From an uncultured Clostridia bacterium (GTDB lineage: Bacteria > Bacillota > Clostridia > TANB77 > CAG-508), in the NCBI GenBank assembly GCA_947601495.1, contig CANQGE010000001.1, positions 157,731 to 221,730 on the forward strand: a DNA stretch of 64,000 nucleotides, written 5' to 3'. Under the pieces are notes generated by a model that saw only the letters and a program-made list of their open reading frames with translations, had not been told where the DNA came from and did no database searches. Both the position numbers and the translations under genes were made by a program. Below, in pieces: positions 53,991 to 63,087 of this stretch (position 1 is its first letter; each line of letters opens with the position of its first letter).

Positions 53991-56222
53991 CTAATTCATA
54001 CTATTTGGATTTATATCAACAGTAATACTAGTTTCTTTACATTTTTTTATTTTTTCATCTTGAATCGCATAATTTACAATATCTAAAACTTTTGATGTAA
54101 TTTTACATTTTATTATAATTCTCCATCTATATTTATTCTTAATTTTATCTATTGGTGCAGGAACTGGTTTAAATATGTAAATGTTTTCATTATTTATATT
54201 TTTTATTTTCTTATAAACTATTTCTGAAACTTTTTTTATTTCTTCTATATTTTTTCCTGAAAATCTAATAAGCATTATATCGCAAAATGGTGGATAATTC
54301 AACATTTTTCTTAAATCAATCTCTTGATTATAGAACAAATCATAATCTTGTTTTTGTGCTTCAATTATTGCATAATGGTCTGGATTATAAGTTTGAATAA
54401 TTACTTTTCCACTTTCTTCTCTACCACTTCTTCCAGCAACTTGCACTAATGTTTGAAATGTTTTTTCTACAGCTCTATAATCATCTAAATTTAAACTGCT
54501 ATCTGCTGAAACTACTCCAACTAAAGTAACTTTTGGAAAGTGATGTCCTTTAACTACCATTTGTGTTCCAATTAAAATATCTATATTATCATTTTTAAAT
54601 TTATCTAAAATTTCTTCATGAGAGTTTTTCTTGCTAACAGTATCTATATCCATTCTAATTGTTGAGGCTTCTGGATAAAGTTTATGTATTTCATCTTCTA
54701 ATTTTTGAGTTCCACTGCCAAAATATTTCACTTTTTTACTCTTGCAATTTGGACATTCAGTTATATTATTTGTTTCAAAGCCACAGTAATGACATTTTAA
54801 TTTATTATCTCTAATGTGATATGTTAGGCTTATATTGCAATTCTTACATTTTGCAACATATCCACATTCCCTGCACATTACAAAAGTAGAATAGCCTCTT
54901 CTATTTAAGAATAATATTGTTTGCTTTTTATTTTTTAAGTTGTTTTCAATTTCTTTTTGAAGTTTGAAACTTAACATTGATCTATTTCCTTCTGCAAGTT
55001 CATTTCTTAAATCAACAATTTCAACTTCTGGAAGACTACTATTATTTGCTCTTTTAGTTAAAGTATATAATGATATTTCATTATTTTTAGCTTGATACAT
55101 TGTATTTATTTCTGGTGTTGCACTTCCTAAAACTAGTGGGCAATTATTTTGCTTAGCAATATATTTTGCCAAATCTTTAGCATTATATCTAGGAGTTGAA
55201 TCTGCTTTATAAGACATATCGTGTTCTTCATCAATAATAATTATTCCTAAATTTTTTACTGGTGCAAAAATTGCAGACCTAGCTCCAATTACTATTTTTG
55301 CTTCTCCTTTTGCTATTTTTTGCCATTCATCATATCTTTCTCCTATTGATAATTTGCTATGAAGAACAGCAATAATATTTCCAAATCTAGCTAAAAATCT
55401 ATTTACCATTTGAGGAGTTAAAGATATTTCTGGAACTAAAACAATTGCATCTTTTCCATTTTTTATAACTCTATCAATTAATTGTAAATATATTTCTGTT
55501 TTTCCAGATCCTGTAACTCCATATATTAAATGTTTTGAAAATTCATTATTATCTGTGCAAAAAGCAATACTATCAAAGCACTTTTTTTGCTCTTTATTTA
55601 AAACTTTAGGTTCATCTTTTTCTATGTTCTTATGTATAAATGGATTTCTTTCAATTTGTTTTTCTATAATTTCTATATGACCATTTTTTTCTAATGTTTT
55701 TATTGTAGAAGAACTAACACCTGTTATCAGTTCTAAATCAGATTTATATACTCCATCATTTTCTTCTAGAAATTTTAAAACTCTTATATGCTTATCACTT
55801 TTAATTTTTTCTGTTTCAATTAAAAAATCTATTTCTTCTTTATCTCTTTTTAAAAATACGAAATTTCCTGTTTTTTCCTTAGCTCTATTTTCTAGTTTTT
55901 TGCCACCTGTCCTAGGAGGTAACATTAGTTTTATACAATCTGATATATTGCAAAAATATTTTCTTGCCATCAATTTAGCAAGCACTATATTTTCTTCTGA
56001 AATGCTATTTTCTTCTTGAATACTAGCTATTTCTTTATTTGCAAACTCTGATGCTTCTTTTAAATTAATAATAAATCCATCTTCTAATTTTTCACCTTTT
56101 CCAAAAGGCACAAAAACTCTAGCACCAACCTGTATAGTATTTTCTAAACTAGCTGGTACTATATAATCAAAAACTTTATTTAGTGCTCTTGCATTACTAT
56201 TAATTATTACTTCTGCAAACAT
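53991..56222 (-). CDS. priA: primosomal replication helicase PriA
   Basis: 743 aa. N-terminal DNA-binding domain (1-110), helicase Walker A YGVTGSGKTEIYLQL, DEEH box, and the eight-cysteine zinc module (CRECGYVAKCKNC ... CHYCG ... CPNC, about 445-490), then helicase motifs V and VI (VAGRSGR). Restarts stalled replication forks. ATG with AAAGGAG upstream. Confidence 0.96.
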   Translation of the reverse strand: MFAEVIINSNARALNKVFDYIVPASLENTIQVGARVFVPFGKGEKLEDGFIINLKEASEFANKEIASIQEENSISEENIVLAKLMARKYFCNISDCIKLMLPPRTGGKKLENRAKEKTGNFVFLKRDKEEIDFLIETEKIKSDKHIRVLKFLEENDGVYKSDLELITGVSSSTIKTLEKNGHIEIIEKQIERNPFIHKNIEKDEPKVLNKEQKKCFDSIAFCTDNNEFSKHLIYGVTGSGKTEIYLQLIDRVIKNGKDAIVLVPEISLTPQMVNRFLARFGNIIAVLHSKLSIGERYDEWQKIAKGEAKIVIGARSAIFAPVKNLGIIIIDEEHDMSYKADSTPRYNAKDLAKYIAKQNNCPLVLGSATPEINTMYQAKNNEISLYTLTKRANNSSLPEVEIVDLRNELAEGNRSMLSFKLQKEIENNLKNKKQTILFLNRRGYSTFVMCRECGYVAKCKNCNISLTYHIRDNKLKCHYCGFETNNITECPNCKSKKVKYFGSGTQKLEDEIHKLYPEASTIRMDIDTVSKKNSHEEILDKFKNDNIDILIGTQMVVKGHHFPKVTLVGVVSADSSLNLDDYRAVEKTFQTLVQVAGRSGREESGKVIIQTYNPDHYAIIEAQKQDYDLFYNQEIDLRKMLNYPPFCDIMLIRFSGKNIEEIKKVSEIVYKKIKNINNENIYIFKPVPAPIDKIKNKYRWRIIIKCKITSKVLDIVNYAIQDEKIKKCKETSITVDINPNSMN

Positions 56223-56339
56223 GCTATCTCCTTTAATTCAAATAACATTCTAGCATAAATTTTACTTTTAGTAAATATTTTAAATATTGTAAAATACTTA
56301 AGATTTAATAAATATAAATATACACTTCATTTATACTCT

Positions 56340-56499
56340 TCTTATTTCGGTTATATATATCTTTTTATAAGTGACTTGGTGTCGCAATCTTCTTTTTTTT
56401 AATAAACAAAAGGAAGATTGCTCCAATCGCCCTACGCTTACGCTTCGGTTGGTCGCTTACGCGTCACTTTTTTAAAGATATATATAACTCGAAATAAGG
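56340..56499. repeat. foldback element copy 2
   Basis: In the 387-base gap between gmk and priA. Arms 56341-56375 and 56463-56498 are complementary over about 34 bp; the core 56374-56465 is the reverse complement of copy 1 (44141-44233) with only a few differences. Conserved pieces: GACGCGTAAGCGACC, GGAGCAATCTTCCTTTTG and GAAGATTGCGACACCAAGTC. Arms differ from copy 1 in sequence but remain self-complementary. The rest of the gap holds a likely gmk terminator and no coding signal. Confidence 0.85.
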
Positions 56500-56570
56500 A
56501 ATTCTATAATTGATTTTGAAATTTATTTAAAAAAGTTTAAAATCATCTTTTTAAAGTGTTTTTGACAAAA

Positions 56571-56604
56571 TAAAAATACACTTTATAATAAAGTGCATTT
56601 CTAT
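56571..56604 (-). terminator. probable gmk terminator
   Basis: CACTTTAT / ATAAAGTG palindrome downstream of gmk, followed on the minus strand by GTATTTTTATTTT. Confidence 0.5.
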
Positions 56605-56609
56605 TTTTA

Positions 56610-57164
56610 TTAATTTTTGCTTTCTTGTTTTATAATTTCTTCAATTATGTTCACAGTTTTTTCCAAGTTATCATTTTTAAGAACATAATCATATAAGTTT
56701 ATTCTAGATTCTTCATAGTCAAAACGATTTAATCTAAGAATTATTTCACCTTCTGAAGGTTTATCTACTCTATTTTCTAATCTTTTTTTCAATTCTTCTT
56801 TAGGCACCCTTAAAAATATAGTTACTATTTTTATATCTTTTAATGTGTTTTTTAAAGCTTCAGTTCCATTTACATCTATATCTTTTATTATTATTCCTTC
56901 TTTTGAAGCTTCATTTAAGATTTTTTTAGAAGTTCCATAGTAATTATTATGATGAATATCATATTCATATATTTCATCATTTCTAATCTTTTCTTCAAAT
57001 TCTTCTCTGCTTAAAAAAATGTATGTTTCTCCAGGAATATCTCCTTCTCTTGGACTTCTAGTTGTAAGAGAAGGTATTGATTTTACATTTTCCATCCTTT
57101 TAATTATTTCTTTTTTTATTGTGTCTTTTCCTGCTCCAGCTACTCCTGACAATATAACTAACAT
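56610..57164 (-). CDS. gmk: guanylate kinase
   Basis: 184 aa. The P-loop SGVAGAGKDT differs from the usual GPSGxGKST (Asp for Ser before Thr), but the GMP-binding stretch SLTTRSPREGDIPGETYIFLSREEF and DIDVNGTEAL, with VDKPSEGEIILRLNR later, match Gmk. Phosphorylates GMP to GDP. Upstream are rpoZ, remA and yicC in the standard order yicC-remA-gmk-rpoZ (here gmk last). GAGG upstream. Confidence 0.88.
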   Translation of the reverse strand: MLVILSGVAGAGKDTIKKEIIKRMENVKSIPSLTTRSPREGDIPGETYIFLSREEFEEKIRNDEIYEYDIHHNNYYGTSKKILNEASKEGIIIKDIDVNGTEALKNTLKDIKIVTIFLRVPKEELKKRLENRVDKPSEGEIILRLNRFDYEESRINLYDYVLKNDNLEKTVNIIEEIIKQESKN

Positions 57165-57185
57165 AATTTATACCTCTTCCATATT

Positions 57186-57392
57186 TTACTCTTCTGAATC
57201 ATCTGATTTTGTTACTTTTCCTTCTGCTATTTCATGAGCAGCTAAAGTTACTGCAGATCTTGCTTTTACTTTTGTTCTAACAGTATCCCCATCTGCTATT
57301 TGTCTTGCTCTTTTTGCAGTCATTATTACTAATGAATATCTGTTATCATTTACTTTCTCTAATAATTCTGCTACTGTTGGTTTTACTATCAT
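57186..57392 (-). CDS. rpoZ: RNA polymerase omega subunit
   Basis: 68 aa. KPTVAELLEKVNDNRYSLVIMTAKRARQIADGD is the omega core that folds around the beta-prime C-terminus; short acidic tail. GGAGGTG upstream. Lies between remA and gmk. Confidence 0.93.
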   Translation of the reverse strand: MIVKPTVAELLEKVNDNRYSLVIMTAKRARQIADGDTVRTKVKARSAVTLAAHEIAEGKVTKSDDSEE

Positions 57393-57410
57393 TTAAAACA
57401 CCTCCTAAAA

Positions 57411-57665
57411 TTATTCTTCAACATTATCTAATCCGTTATCTACTCTTCCTGCAATAGTTTCTGGCTGAACTGCAGATAATATAATATGTCCAGAGTCCAT
57501 AATAATAACTGATCTTGTTCTTCTTCCATAAGTTGCATCAACTGCTGTTTTTGCATCTTTTGCATCTTGAACAATTCTTTTTATTGGGGCTGAATCTGGG
57601 CTTACTATTGATATTATTCTTTCTGCTGAAACTATGTTTCCAAAACCAATATTAATAAGTTGCAT
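57411..57665 (-). CDS. remA: RemA family regulator
   Basis: 84 aa. [30 protein letters not shown] is diagnostic for RemA (DUF370), a DNA-binding ring protein that switches on biofilm matrix genes in Bacillus. In this organism the TasA-like genes at 12-13 kb could be targets, but no site is recognisable. GAGG upstream. Confidence 0.93.
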   Translation of the reverse strand: MQLINIGFGNIVSAERIISIVSPDSAPIKRIVQDAKDAKTAVDATYGRRTRSVIIMDSGHIILSAVQPETIAGRVDNGLDNVEE

Positions 57666-57712
57666 AATCTACCTCTTTCTTTTTTATTTAGATTTTAAAA
57701 AATCTATAAAAC

Positions 57713-58588
57713 TTATTCTATATTTTGAATTTGTTCTCTAATGTTTTCTACTTCTGTTTTTATTTCAATAACTCTATTTGTTATTTCTAAACAATTTGCT
57801 TTAGATCCAATTGTGTTTACTTCTCTATTTATTTCTTGGATAAGAAAATCTATTTTTTTACCTATAGGAGAAGATTGTTTTATTAAATTTAAAAACTGTG
57901 ATATATGACTTTTTAATCTAGTAAGTTCTTCTTCTATAGAAGATTTATCTGAAAAGATAACTATTTCTTGCATTAATCTATTTTCATCTACAGTTCCTGG
58001 TTTTAAAAGTTCATTTACTCTTTCTTGAAGTTTAGCAATATAATCTTCAACAAGAGTGCTAGAAAAAGATGTTATTTCTTTTACTTTTTCTTCAATTAAG
58101 TATATTCTCTTTTCAATATCTTCTATTAGTTTAGTACCTTCAGTTTCTCTCATCTTAACAAAATTTTTAATTGCTTCATCAACTGCAATCATTAATTCTG
58201 ATGAAATTAATTCTTCGTCTTCTTCATCTTCTAGTTTTAATATTTCTGGTAATTTAGAAACATCTATTACACTAACATTAAAATCTATATTTGTTTCTTC
58301 TGCTAAACTTTTTAATTGTGTTAAATATTCTTTAGCAAGCTCTTTGTTTATTTTTATGCTTGTTCCTCTACTGCTAAAATTTTCAAAATTTATAAATACA
58401 TCAATTTTCCCTCTAGAAATTTCTGCATTTATTCTTTTTCTTATGTTATCTTCAACACTATTTAAAAATCTAGGTAGTCTTATATTTATATCTGAATATT
58501 TGTGATTTACAGATTTAATTTCAACAGTATATGTTCTTCCTTCGTTTTCATATTTTCCACGGCCAAAGCCTGTCATACTTTTTATCAA
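57713..58588 (-). CDS. YicC family endoribonuclease-like protein
   Basis: 291 aa. N-terminal MIKSMTGFGRG, then EIKSVNHKYSDINIRLPRFL, and C-terminal DKSSIEEELTRLKSHISQFL ... IDFLIQEINREVNTIGSKANC, the full YicC signature. YicC proteins act on small RNAs in Escherichia coli. Start is TTG at 58588, seven bases after GAGGA. First gene of a yicC-remA-rpoZ-gmk run. Confidence 0.92.
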   Translation of the reverse strand: MIKSMTGFGRGKYENEGRTYTVEIKSVNHKYSDINIRLPRFLNSVEDNIRKRINAEISRGKIDVFINFENFSSRGTSIKINKELAKEYLTQLKSLAEETNIDFNVSVIDVSKLPEILKLEDEEDEELISSELMIAVDEAIKNFVKMRETEGTKLIEDIEKRIYLIEEKVKEITSFSSTLVEDYIAKLQERVNELLKPGTVDENRLMQEIVIFSDKSSIEEELTRLKSHISQFLNLIKQSSPIGKKIDFLIQEINREVNTIGSKANCLEITNRVIEIKTEVENIREQIQNIE

Positions 58589-58629
58589 TGTTGTTTCCTC
58601 TTTTCCTATTATTTTCTCTGATTACCTTC

Positions 58630-59250
58630 TTATTTTTTGCTCTTTTCTAATTGTTTTCTTAGTTTTCTTACTTTTTGTTCTTTTCTAATTTCTAGTCTTA
58701 TTTTTTCTTCTTGTTCAGCCTTTTTTCTATATGTTTTGGTGCTATCTTCATCTAAGTAACTTGTTTTTTCTGTATATTTCATCATTTCTTTTACATCGCT
58801 TAAATTATTTTGATAGCTAAATTTTTTCTGTTTAAATATTAATACTGATTTTATAGCATAATAAATTAATAATCCACAAGGTAATATCATTATGCTAACT
58901 CTTAATTCTTTTGTTGTGTGCAAATATATGTATGGGATGTATAGCGACAAAACAGCACAAATTAAAAGTTCTATTCCTATAAAACAAAATTTCAAACTAT
59001 TTTTTCTATAAGCAATTTCAAACATTATAATAGTGAACAATATTATTCCTAGAGCAAAAAACTTTAAATATTCTTCAAATATGTTACTTTCAAAATTGTA
59101 GTATACTAAATTTATTGCAAATAGATAAGCAATAATTATTATTGCTATTATTATGTTTTGAAAAATATCTGTGCTTATATTGTTTTTTACTCTATCAGGC
59201 AACTGCCTTTTTTTATCTATTTCCAGTTGCATTAATTTTGCTTTGTCCAA
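58630..59250 (-). CDS. four-helix membrane protein with charged tail
   Basis: 206 aa. Helices near 32-50, 61-80, 88-108 and 116-135, then a Lys/Glu/Arg-rich C-terminal helix (160-206) that may be a coiled coil. TTG start nine bases after GGAGG; next to rsmE (stop two bases before). Not recognised. Confidence 0.68.
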   Translation of the reverse strand: MDKAKLMQLEIDKKRQLPDRVKNNISTDIFQNIIIAIIIIAYLFAINLVYYNFESNIFEEYLKFFALGIILFTIIMFEIAYRKNSLKFCFIGIELLICAVLSLYIPYIYLHTTKELRVSIMILPCGLLIYYAIKSVLIFKQKKFSYQNNLSDVKEMMKYTEKTSYLDEDSTKTYRKKAEQEEKIRLEIRKEQKVRKLRKQLEKSKK

Positions 59251-59252
59251 TA

Positions 59253-60008
59253 CTATATTCCTCCATTTTCAAGTTCATACATAATTATAGAAGAAACTTG
59301 CATTGCTACTGTTTCTGTTCTTAAAATTCTTTTTCCTAAAGATATTACTTTTGCTCCTGCGAGTTTTAGTTTATTTATTTCGTCTTCTTCAATTCCGCCT
59401 TCTGGTCCAATAACCACAGCTATTTTATAGTTTTTTTCTTTATTTTTTATTTTTATTAATTCATTTTTTATGTAGTTTTCTTTTTCGTTTTCATAAGCTA
59501 CTAAAAATAAATCATAATCTTTTACTTTTTCACATAAGGAATTAATATTTTCTATATTTCTTACTTTTGGAATTATATCTCTATTACATTGCTTTGCTGC
59601 AACTTCAGATATTTTATTCCATCTATCTATTTTTTTGAATTCATCTTTTTCAGAAATTTTAACTATACATCTTTTTAAATTTAATGGTATAAATTCTGTT
59701 ACTCCAAGTTCTGTACCTTTTTGAATTATAAGTTCCATTTTATCTGCTTTTGGTAATCCTTGAAAAATGTGTAAATTAACATTTCCTTCAGCAGTAATTT
59801 CTATCTTTTTTAAAATTTCACATTCAATTTCTTTAGGAGTAATATTTGTTATTTCACATTCATAATTTTGTGAATTATCGCTATCACATACTTTAATTTT
59901 ATCTTTAACATTTAATCTTAAAACATTTTTTATATGATTAACATCTTCACCAATTATATTTATTTTGTTACCTTTTATTTGATTTTGTTTTACAAAAAAT
60001 TTACTCAA
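59253..60008 (-). CDS. rsmE: 16S rRNA (uracil1498-N3)-methyltransferase
   Basis: 251 aa SPOUT enzyme. PUA-like N-terminal domain, then KADKMELIIQKGTELGVTEFIPL, AVVIGPEGGIEEDEI (SAM knot) and LGKRILRTETVAM, all family marks. TTG start with AGGAG upstream. Confidence 0.94.
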   Translation of the reverse strand: MSKFFVKQNQIKGNKINIIGEDVNHIKNVLRLNVKDKIKVCDSDNSQNYECEITNITPKEIECEILKKIEITAEGNVNLHIFQGLPKADKMELIIQKGTELGVTEFIPLNLKRCIVKISEKDEFKKIDRWNKISEVAAKQCNRDIIPKVRNIENINSLCEKVKDYDLFLVAYENEKENYIKNELIKIKNKEKNYKIAVVIGPEGGIEEDEINKLKLAGAKVISLGKRILRTETVAMQVSSIIMYELENGGI

Positions 60009-60188
60009 TATTAAAATCTCCTAATCAAAGATTTTAATATTATATCATAGAATTTTAAAGAAATAAAGAGATTTTTTAAGAATAAATAAGTTTTTAAATG
60101 AAAAGTTATTAAATTAATAATTTTTAAATTTATGCATATAATAGCATAAATTTATGAAAAAACTTTTTAAAAATTTTTAAATAAATAC

Positions 60189-60217
60189 TTGCATATAAAA
60201 ATATAATACTATATAAT
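60189..60217 (+). promoter_or_regulatory. tRNA-Asn promoter
   Basis: TTGCAT (60189-60194), exactly 17 bases, TATAAT (60212-60217), ending 20 bases before the tRNA. Confidence 0.85.
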
Positions 60218-60237
60218 ATTTTTGTTTAAAAAAACAT

Positions 60238-60313
60238 TCCTCTTTAGCTCAGTTGGTAGAGCGCTCGGCTGTTAACCGATAGGTCGTTGGTTCGAGTCCA
60301 ACAAGAGGAGCCA
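60238..60313 (+). tRNA. trnN: tRNA-Asn (anticodon GTT)
   Basis: 76 nt with CCA encoded. Acceptor TCCTCTT/AAGAGGA, D-loop AGCTCAGTTGGTAGAGC, anticodon loop CTGTTAAC, T-arm GTTGGTTCGAGTCCAAC, discriminator G. Confidence 0.97.
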
Positions 60314-60317
60314 AAAT

Positions 60318-60347
60318 AAAAAAGTCCATTATAAATGGACTTTTTTA
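60318..60347 (+). terminator. tRNA-Asn terminator
   Basis: AAAAAAGTCCA / TGGACTTTTTT stem with AT-rich loop, directly behind the tRNA. Confidence 0.9.
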
Positions 60348-60363
60348 TTTTGCATTTTAACTT

Positions 60364-60441
60364 GGAGGACTCGAAAAGGAGGATTAGAAAATAGTCCTGT
60401 GGACTATTTTCCCGACGCGGCTCGCCGAGTCCAACAAGAGG
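60364..60441 (+). repeat. tRNA-3'-end duplicate with inverted repeats
   Basis: CGAGTCCAACAAGAGG at 60426-60441 repeats 16 bases of the tRNA-Asn 3' end (60293-60308). Before it GGACTCG (60368) pairs with CGAGTCC, and AAAATAGTCC/GGACTATTTT forms an inner hairpin. GC-rich GACGCGGCTCGCC lies in between. Could be a remnant of tRNA-associated integration. Confidence 0.75.
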
Positions 60442-60484
60442 TACGTTGCCAGTGGCAGAAAACCACTAGCTTATTCCTAAATAT

Positions 60485-60495
60485 TATGTTATAAT
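60485..60495 (+). promoter_or_regulatory. extended -10 promoter element
   Basis: TTATGTTATAAT just before the 60518 gene; shares ATGTTATAAT with 16645 and 28155. Confidence 0.5.
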
Positions 60496-60517
60496 ATTTT
60501 GTGAAATGGAGAGTTTT

Positions 60518-61576
60518 ATGGGATTAATTTTAACTGATTTTTCAAATTATAGAAATACAAAATTTGATTTATATGCTGAAAAAAGTAGTGGTGGGCTATG
60601 CTATTTGTTAGCTATACCTAAAAAGTTCGATGAAAATGCAGAAATGGTTGTTGAAAGTTTTAATTCAGGTGGTAGACAAGCCAATTATTATGCTTTTAAT
60701 ATATCTCAAGCATTAGATGTAAGCAATAATCATCAATTTACTCAACTTTTAGATGTTTGTGAAGACGCCCCTATTCTTATACCCATAATTCCTGATCTTA
60801 AAAATCATCCAGAAGCACAACAATTATCATTAGAGTCAATAATTGAAGAACATATTGATGAAAAGTTCTTTACTTGTATTCAAGATGCCCAAGCTAAAGT
60901 TCATGAAATTACTGGCAAAAAGTTAAATGATAAAATATTTTTGCATGGATATTCTTCTTCTGGCGTTTTTGCACAAAGATTTGCACTTATTCATCCAGAA
61001 ATTGTAGATAGATGTCTTATTGGTGGTGCTGCCGGCACTATTCCTATTCCCACAGAAAAATTAGATTATCCAATTGGAATAAAAAATTATGAAACATTAT
61101 TTGGAAAAAAATTTGATTTAGATTCATATAAGAAAATACAATTTGGTTATTATGTTGCACAAAATGAAGAAAGAGAAGGTGGCTCTTATGATATAAACGG
61201 AGAAAAAGTAACTTCTAGAAGCCAAATACTTGCTCCAATGCACGATATGTCTTATCGCAGTCGTTCTACTCCAAAAGAAGTTGGAAAAAGTCAAAGGGAA
61301 TTACTTGGTGAAACAATGAACGATAGATTTCAAAATTCCATTGAATTTTATAAACAATTAGGAATTGATATATCTGCCATTATTTTAAGAGATGCAAATC
61401 ATCTTGGAATCTTTAATAGTAAAATTACCAGAAGTTCAGATTATTTAAAACAACAATTAATTAATTTTTATAGAAAAAAAGAGCCTTTAAAAAAAGACTC
61501 TGTTAATTGTGTTTCTGAAATAGATGATAGTTTTCAAAAAGATAGAAACGAAAGAGATAGAGATAGAGATAAATAA
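60518..61576 (+). CDS. alpha/beta hydrolase
   Basis: 352 aa. Nucleophile elbow HGYSSSGVFAQRFALIHPE (GYSSSG, about residue 150), followed by DRCLIGGAAGTIP, and a late His in DANHLGIFN as the probable catalytic histidine. No signal peptide. Esterase or peptidase-like; substrate unknown. The C-terminal tail is a charged repeat RDRDRDK. Start ATG at 60518 has GGAG six bases upstream; the ATG four codons earlier contains this GGAG. It uses CGC and CGT codons (YRSRS). Confidence 0.75.
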   Translation: MGLILTDFSNYRNTKFDLYAEKSSGGLCYLLAIPKKFDENAEMVVESFNSGGRQANYYAFNISQALDVSNNHQFTQLLDVCEDAPILIPIIPDLKNHPEAQQLSLESIIEEHIDEKFFTCIQDAQAKVHEITGKKLNDKIFLHGYSSSGVFAQRFALIHPEIVDRCLIGGAAGTIPIPTEKLDYPIGIKNYETLFGKKFDLDSYKKIQFGYYVAQNEEREGGSYDINGEKVTSRSQILAPMHDMSYRSRSTPKEVGKSQRELLGETMNDRFQNSIEFYKQLGIDISAIILRDANHLGIFNSKITRSSDYLKQQLINFYRKKEPLKKDSVNCVSEIDDSFQKDRNERDRDRDK

Positions 61577-61589
61577 TAATAAATCTTCA

Positions 61590-63011
61590 TTATTTATTAT
61601 TTTTCTTATCTGCTTCTAATAGGCTATTTATTAAGCCACAACATTCTCTTCCTTCTCCACAATATCTATCTGTTACACATGTTGAACCTAAACCTTTTCC
61701 TATAAGTGGTGCAACAGATGATACTTGTTTAGCTATATCTTTTGCAATAAATCTAATTTGCCATTGAGCTTTGTTGCAACAACGCATTCTACAAACCCAT
61801 TGAGTATTTCTAGCATTCATAGTTGTTACTACATTAAGCATTTGATTGCTTAAGTAAAAATATACTAAATCTCCTTCATAAACACCCATTTTTTCAAATT
61901 TTTCTTTTACTTCAATATTCTTTTTTACAGCTTTATCATATATATCTTTGGCATTTACCTTAATAGATTCTGGTGTTATATAATTATTCATATTCCACAT
62001 TGGTAAAAATTCTGGAACTAATAAAGAATGCATTCTATGTCTAGTTAAATGAGTAAGAACAGCTAAAGATATTGGTATTTGGAAACTAAAGCTTACTTGT
62101 TCTAGTTCTCTTCTCTCATCTTTATGCATAATTTCATACATCATTTTTTCTTTCGCATTTTCATCGTTCTTAATCATTTCTTTTAAAATTTTTCTTGCCT
62201 CTTCTCTTGAGCATTGATAATGATACATTATTGAGCTTTCTAAAACAACATCATCTGCATTAGGAGTATAGCTTATCATTTGTGTTTTTTCTAGAATTTT
62301 TATTTCAGGTCTTTTTGCAGAATTTTCTAGATATTCAAATCCTGTTTTTAAATTTTCTTCTTGTGCTTTTATATTAGGAACTAAATATGGTACGTTTATG
62401 CTTACAATATTATAAAGTTCTTCTCCTACTTCTTTTAAATCTGGAATTTTACTTAAATGGCCAAATTTCAATGCAATAATCATTCTTTCTAATTCTCTTG
62501 CATTTACTCCCATTATTATATTGCTATGATATGAATAAGGTAAAATAAACCTTGCATCTTCTACTTTTACGCCTTTATCAACAATTTCTCCATATGTATC
62601 AAATAACATTTTCATGTTTTCTTTGTATTCTTTTTTTAGTTCTTCATTTTTTTCATGAATTTCTCCATTTTTATTTCTAAATTCTGGAACATAATATCCA
62701 ACCGTTCTAAAATCTACTTCTCTTCTTGATTTTATTGTAAAAGAAGTTAATCTATATCCAATTAAAATTTGTTCAACTATAGGTGTTACATCACATAAAG
62801 CAAATACTAAATAATCATGTTCAATAATTGATTTATGTCCCATTTTAATAATTCTTTTAACTAGTTTCAAGTTGCTTTCATAATCATTGCAACTTTCTAA
62901 AACTTCAAGTACATTTCCTGGAAATCTAGATAATTTTCCAGCAGCAGCAGTATTTTGAATTCTTTTTTCTAGTTCATTTTTTTCACAACCACCTAATAAT
63001 TCTATTTTCAT
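61590..63011 (-). CDS. tandem-domain flavin-dependent thymidylate synthase
   Basis: 473 aa, about twice a normal ThyX. The N-terminal half has HKSIIEHDYLVFALCDVTPIVEQILIGYRLTSFTIKSRREVDF, where the RHR motif is replaced by YRLTSFTIKSRRE; the C-terminal half has AVLTHLTRHRMHSLLVPEFLP, a proper THLTRHR motif. The last 70 residues carry eight cysteines (CRMRCC, CVTDRYC, CCG). Makes dTMP from dUMP using methylene-THF and FAD. Start at 63011 has AAGGA nine bases upstream; the GTG six codons earlier does not. Confidence 0.85.
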   Translation of the reverse strand: MKIELLGGCEKNELEKRIQNTAAAGKLSRFPGNVLEVLESCNDYESNLKLVKRIIKMGHKSIIEHDYLVFALCDVTPIVEQILIGYRLTSFTIKSRREVDFRTVGYYVPEFRNKNGEIHEKNEELKKEYKENMKMLFDTYGEIVDKGVKVEDARFILPYSYHSNIIMGVNARELERMIIALKFGHLSKIPDLKEVGEELYNIVSINVPYLVPNIKAQEENLKTGFEYLENSAKRPEIKILEKTQMISYTPNADDVVLESSIMYHYQCSREEARKILKEMIKNDENAKEKMMYEIMHKDERRELEQVSFSFQIPISLAVLTHLTRHRMHSLLVPEFLPMWNMNNYITPESIKVNAKDIYDKAVKKNIEVKEKFEKMGVYEGDLVYFYLSNQMLNVVTTMNARNTQWVCRMRCCNKAQWQIRFIAKDIAKQVSSVAPLIGKGLGSTCVTDRYCGEGRECCGLINSLLEADKKNNK

Positions 63012-63087
63012 TTTATATTTTCCTTTCACATCATTTTCTTCTTTTATATCACAATTTTTTTATCACTTCAATACAATTTTAAATGTA

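Noticed and set aside
56565..56590. Plus-strand TTGACA-N16-TATAAT
   Set aside because: It overlaps the palindrome behind gmk and points to no plus-strand gene; the -10 is part of the terminator palindrome.
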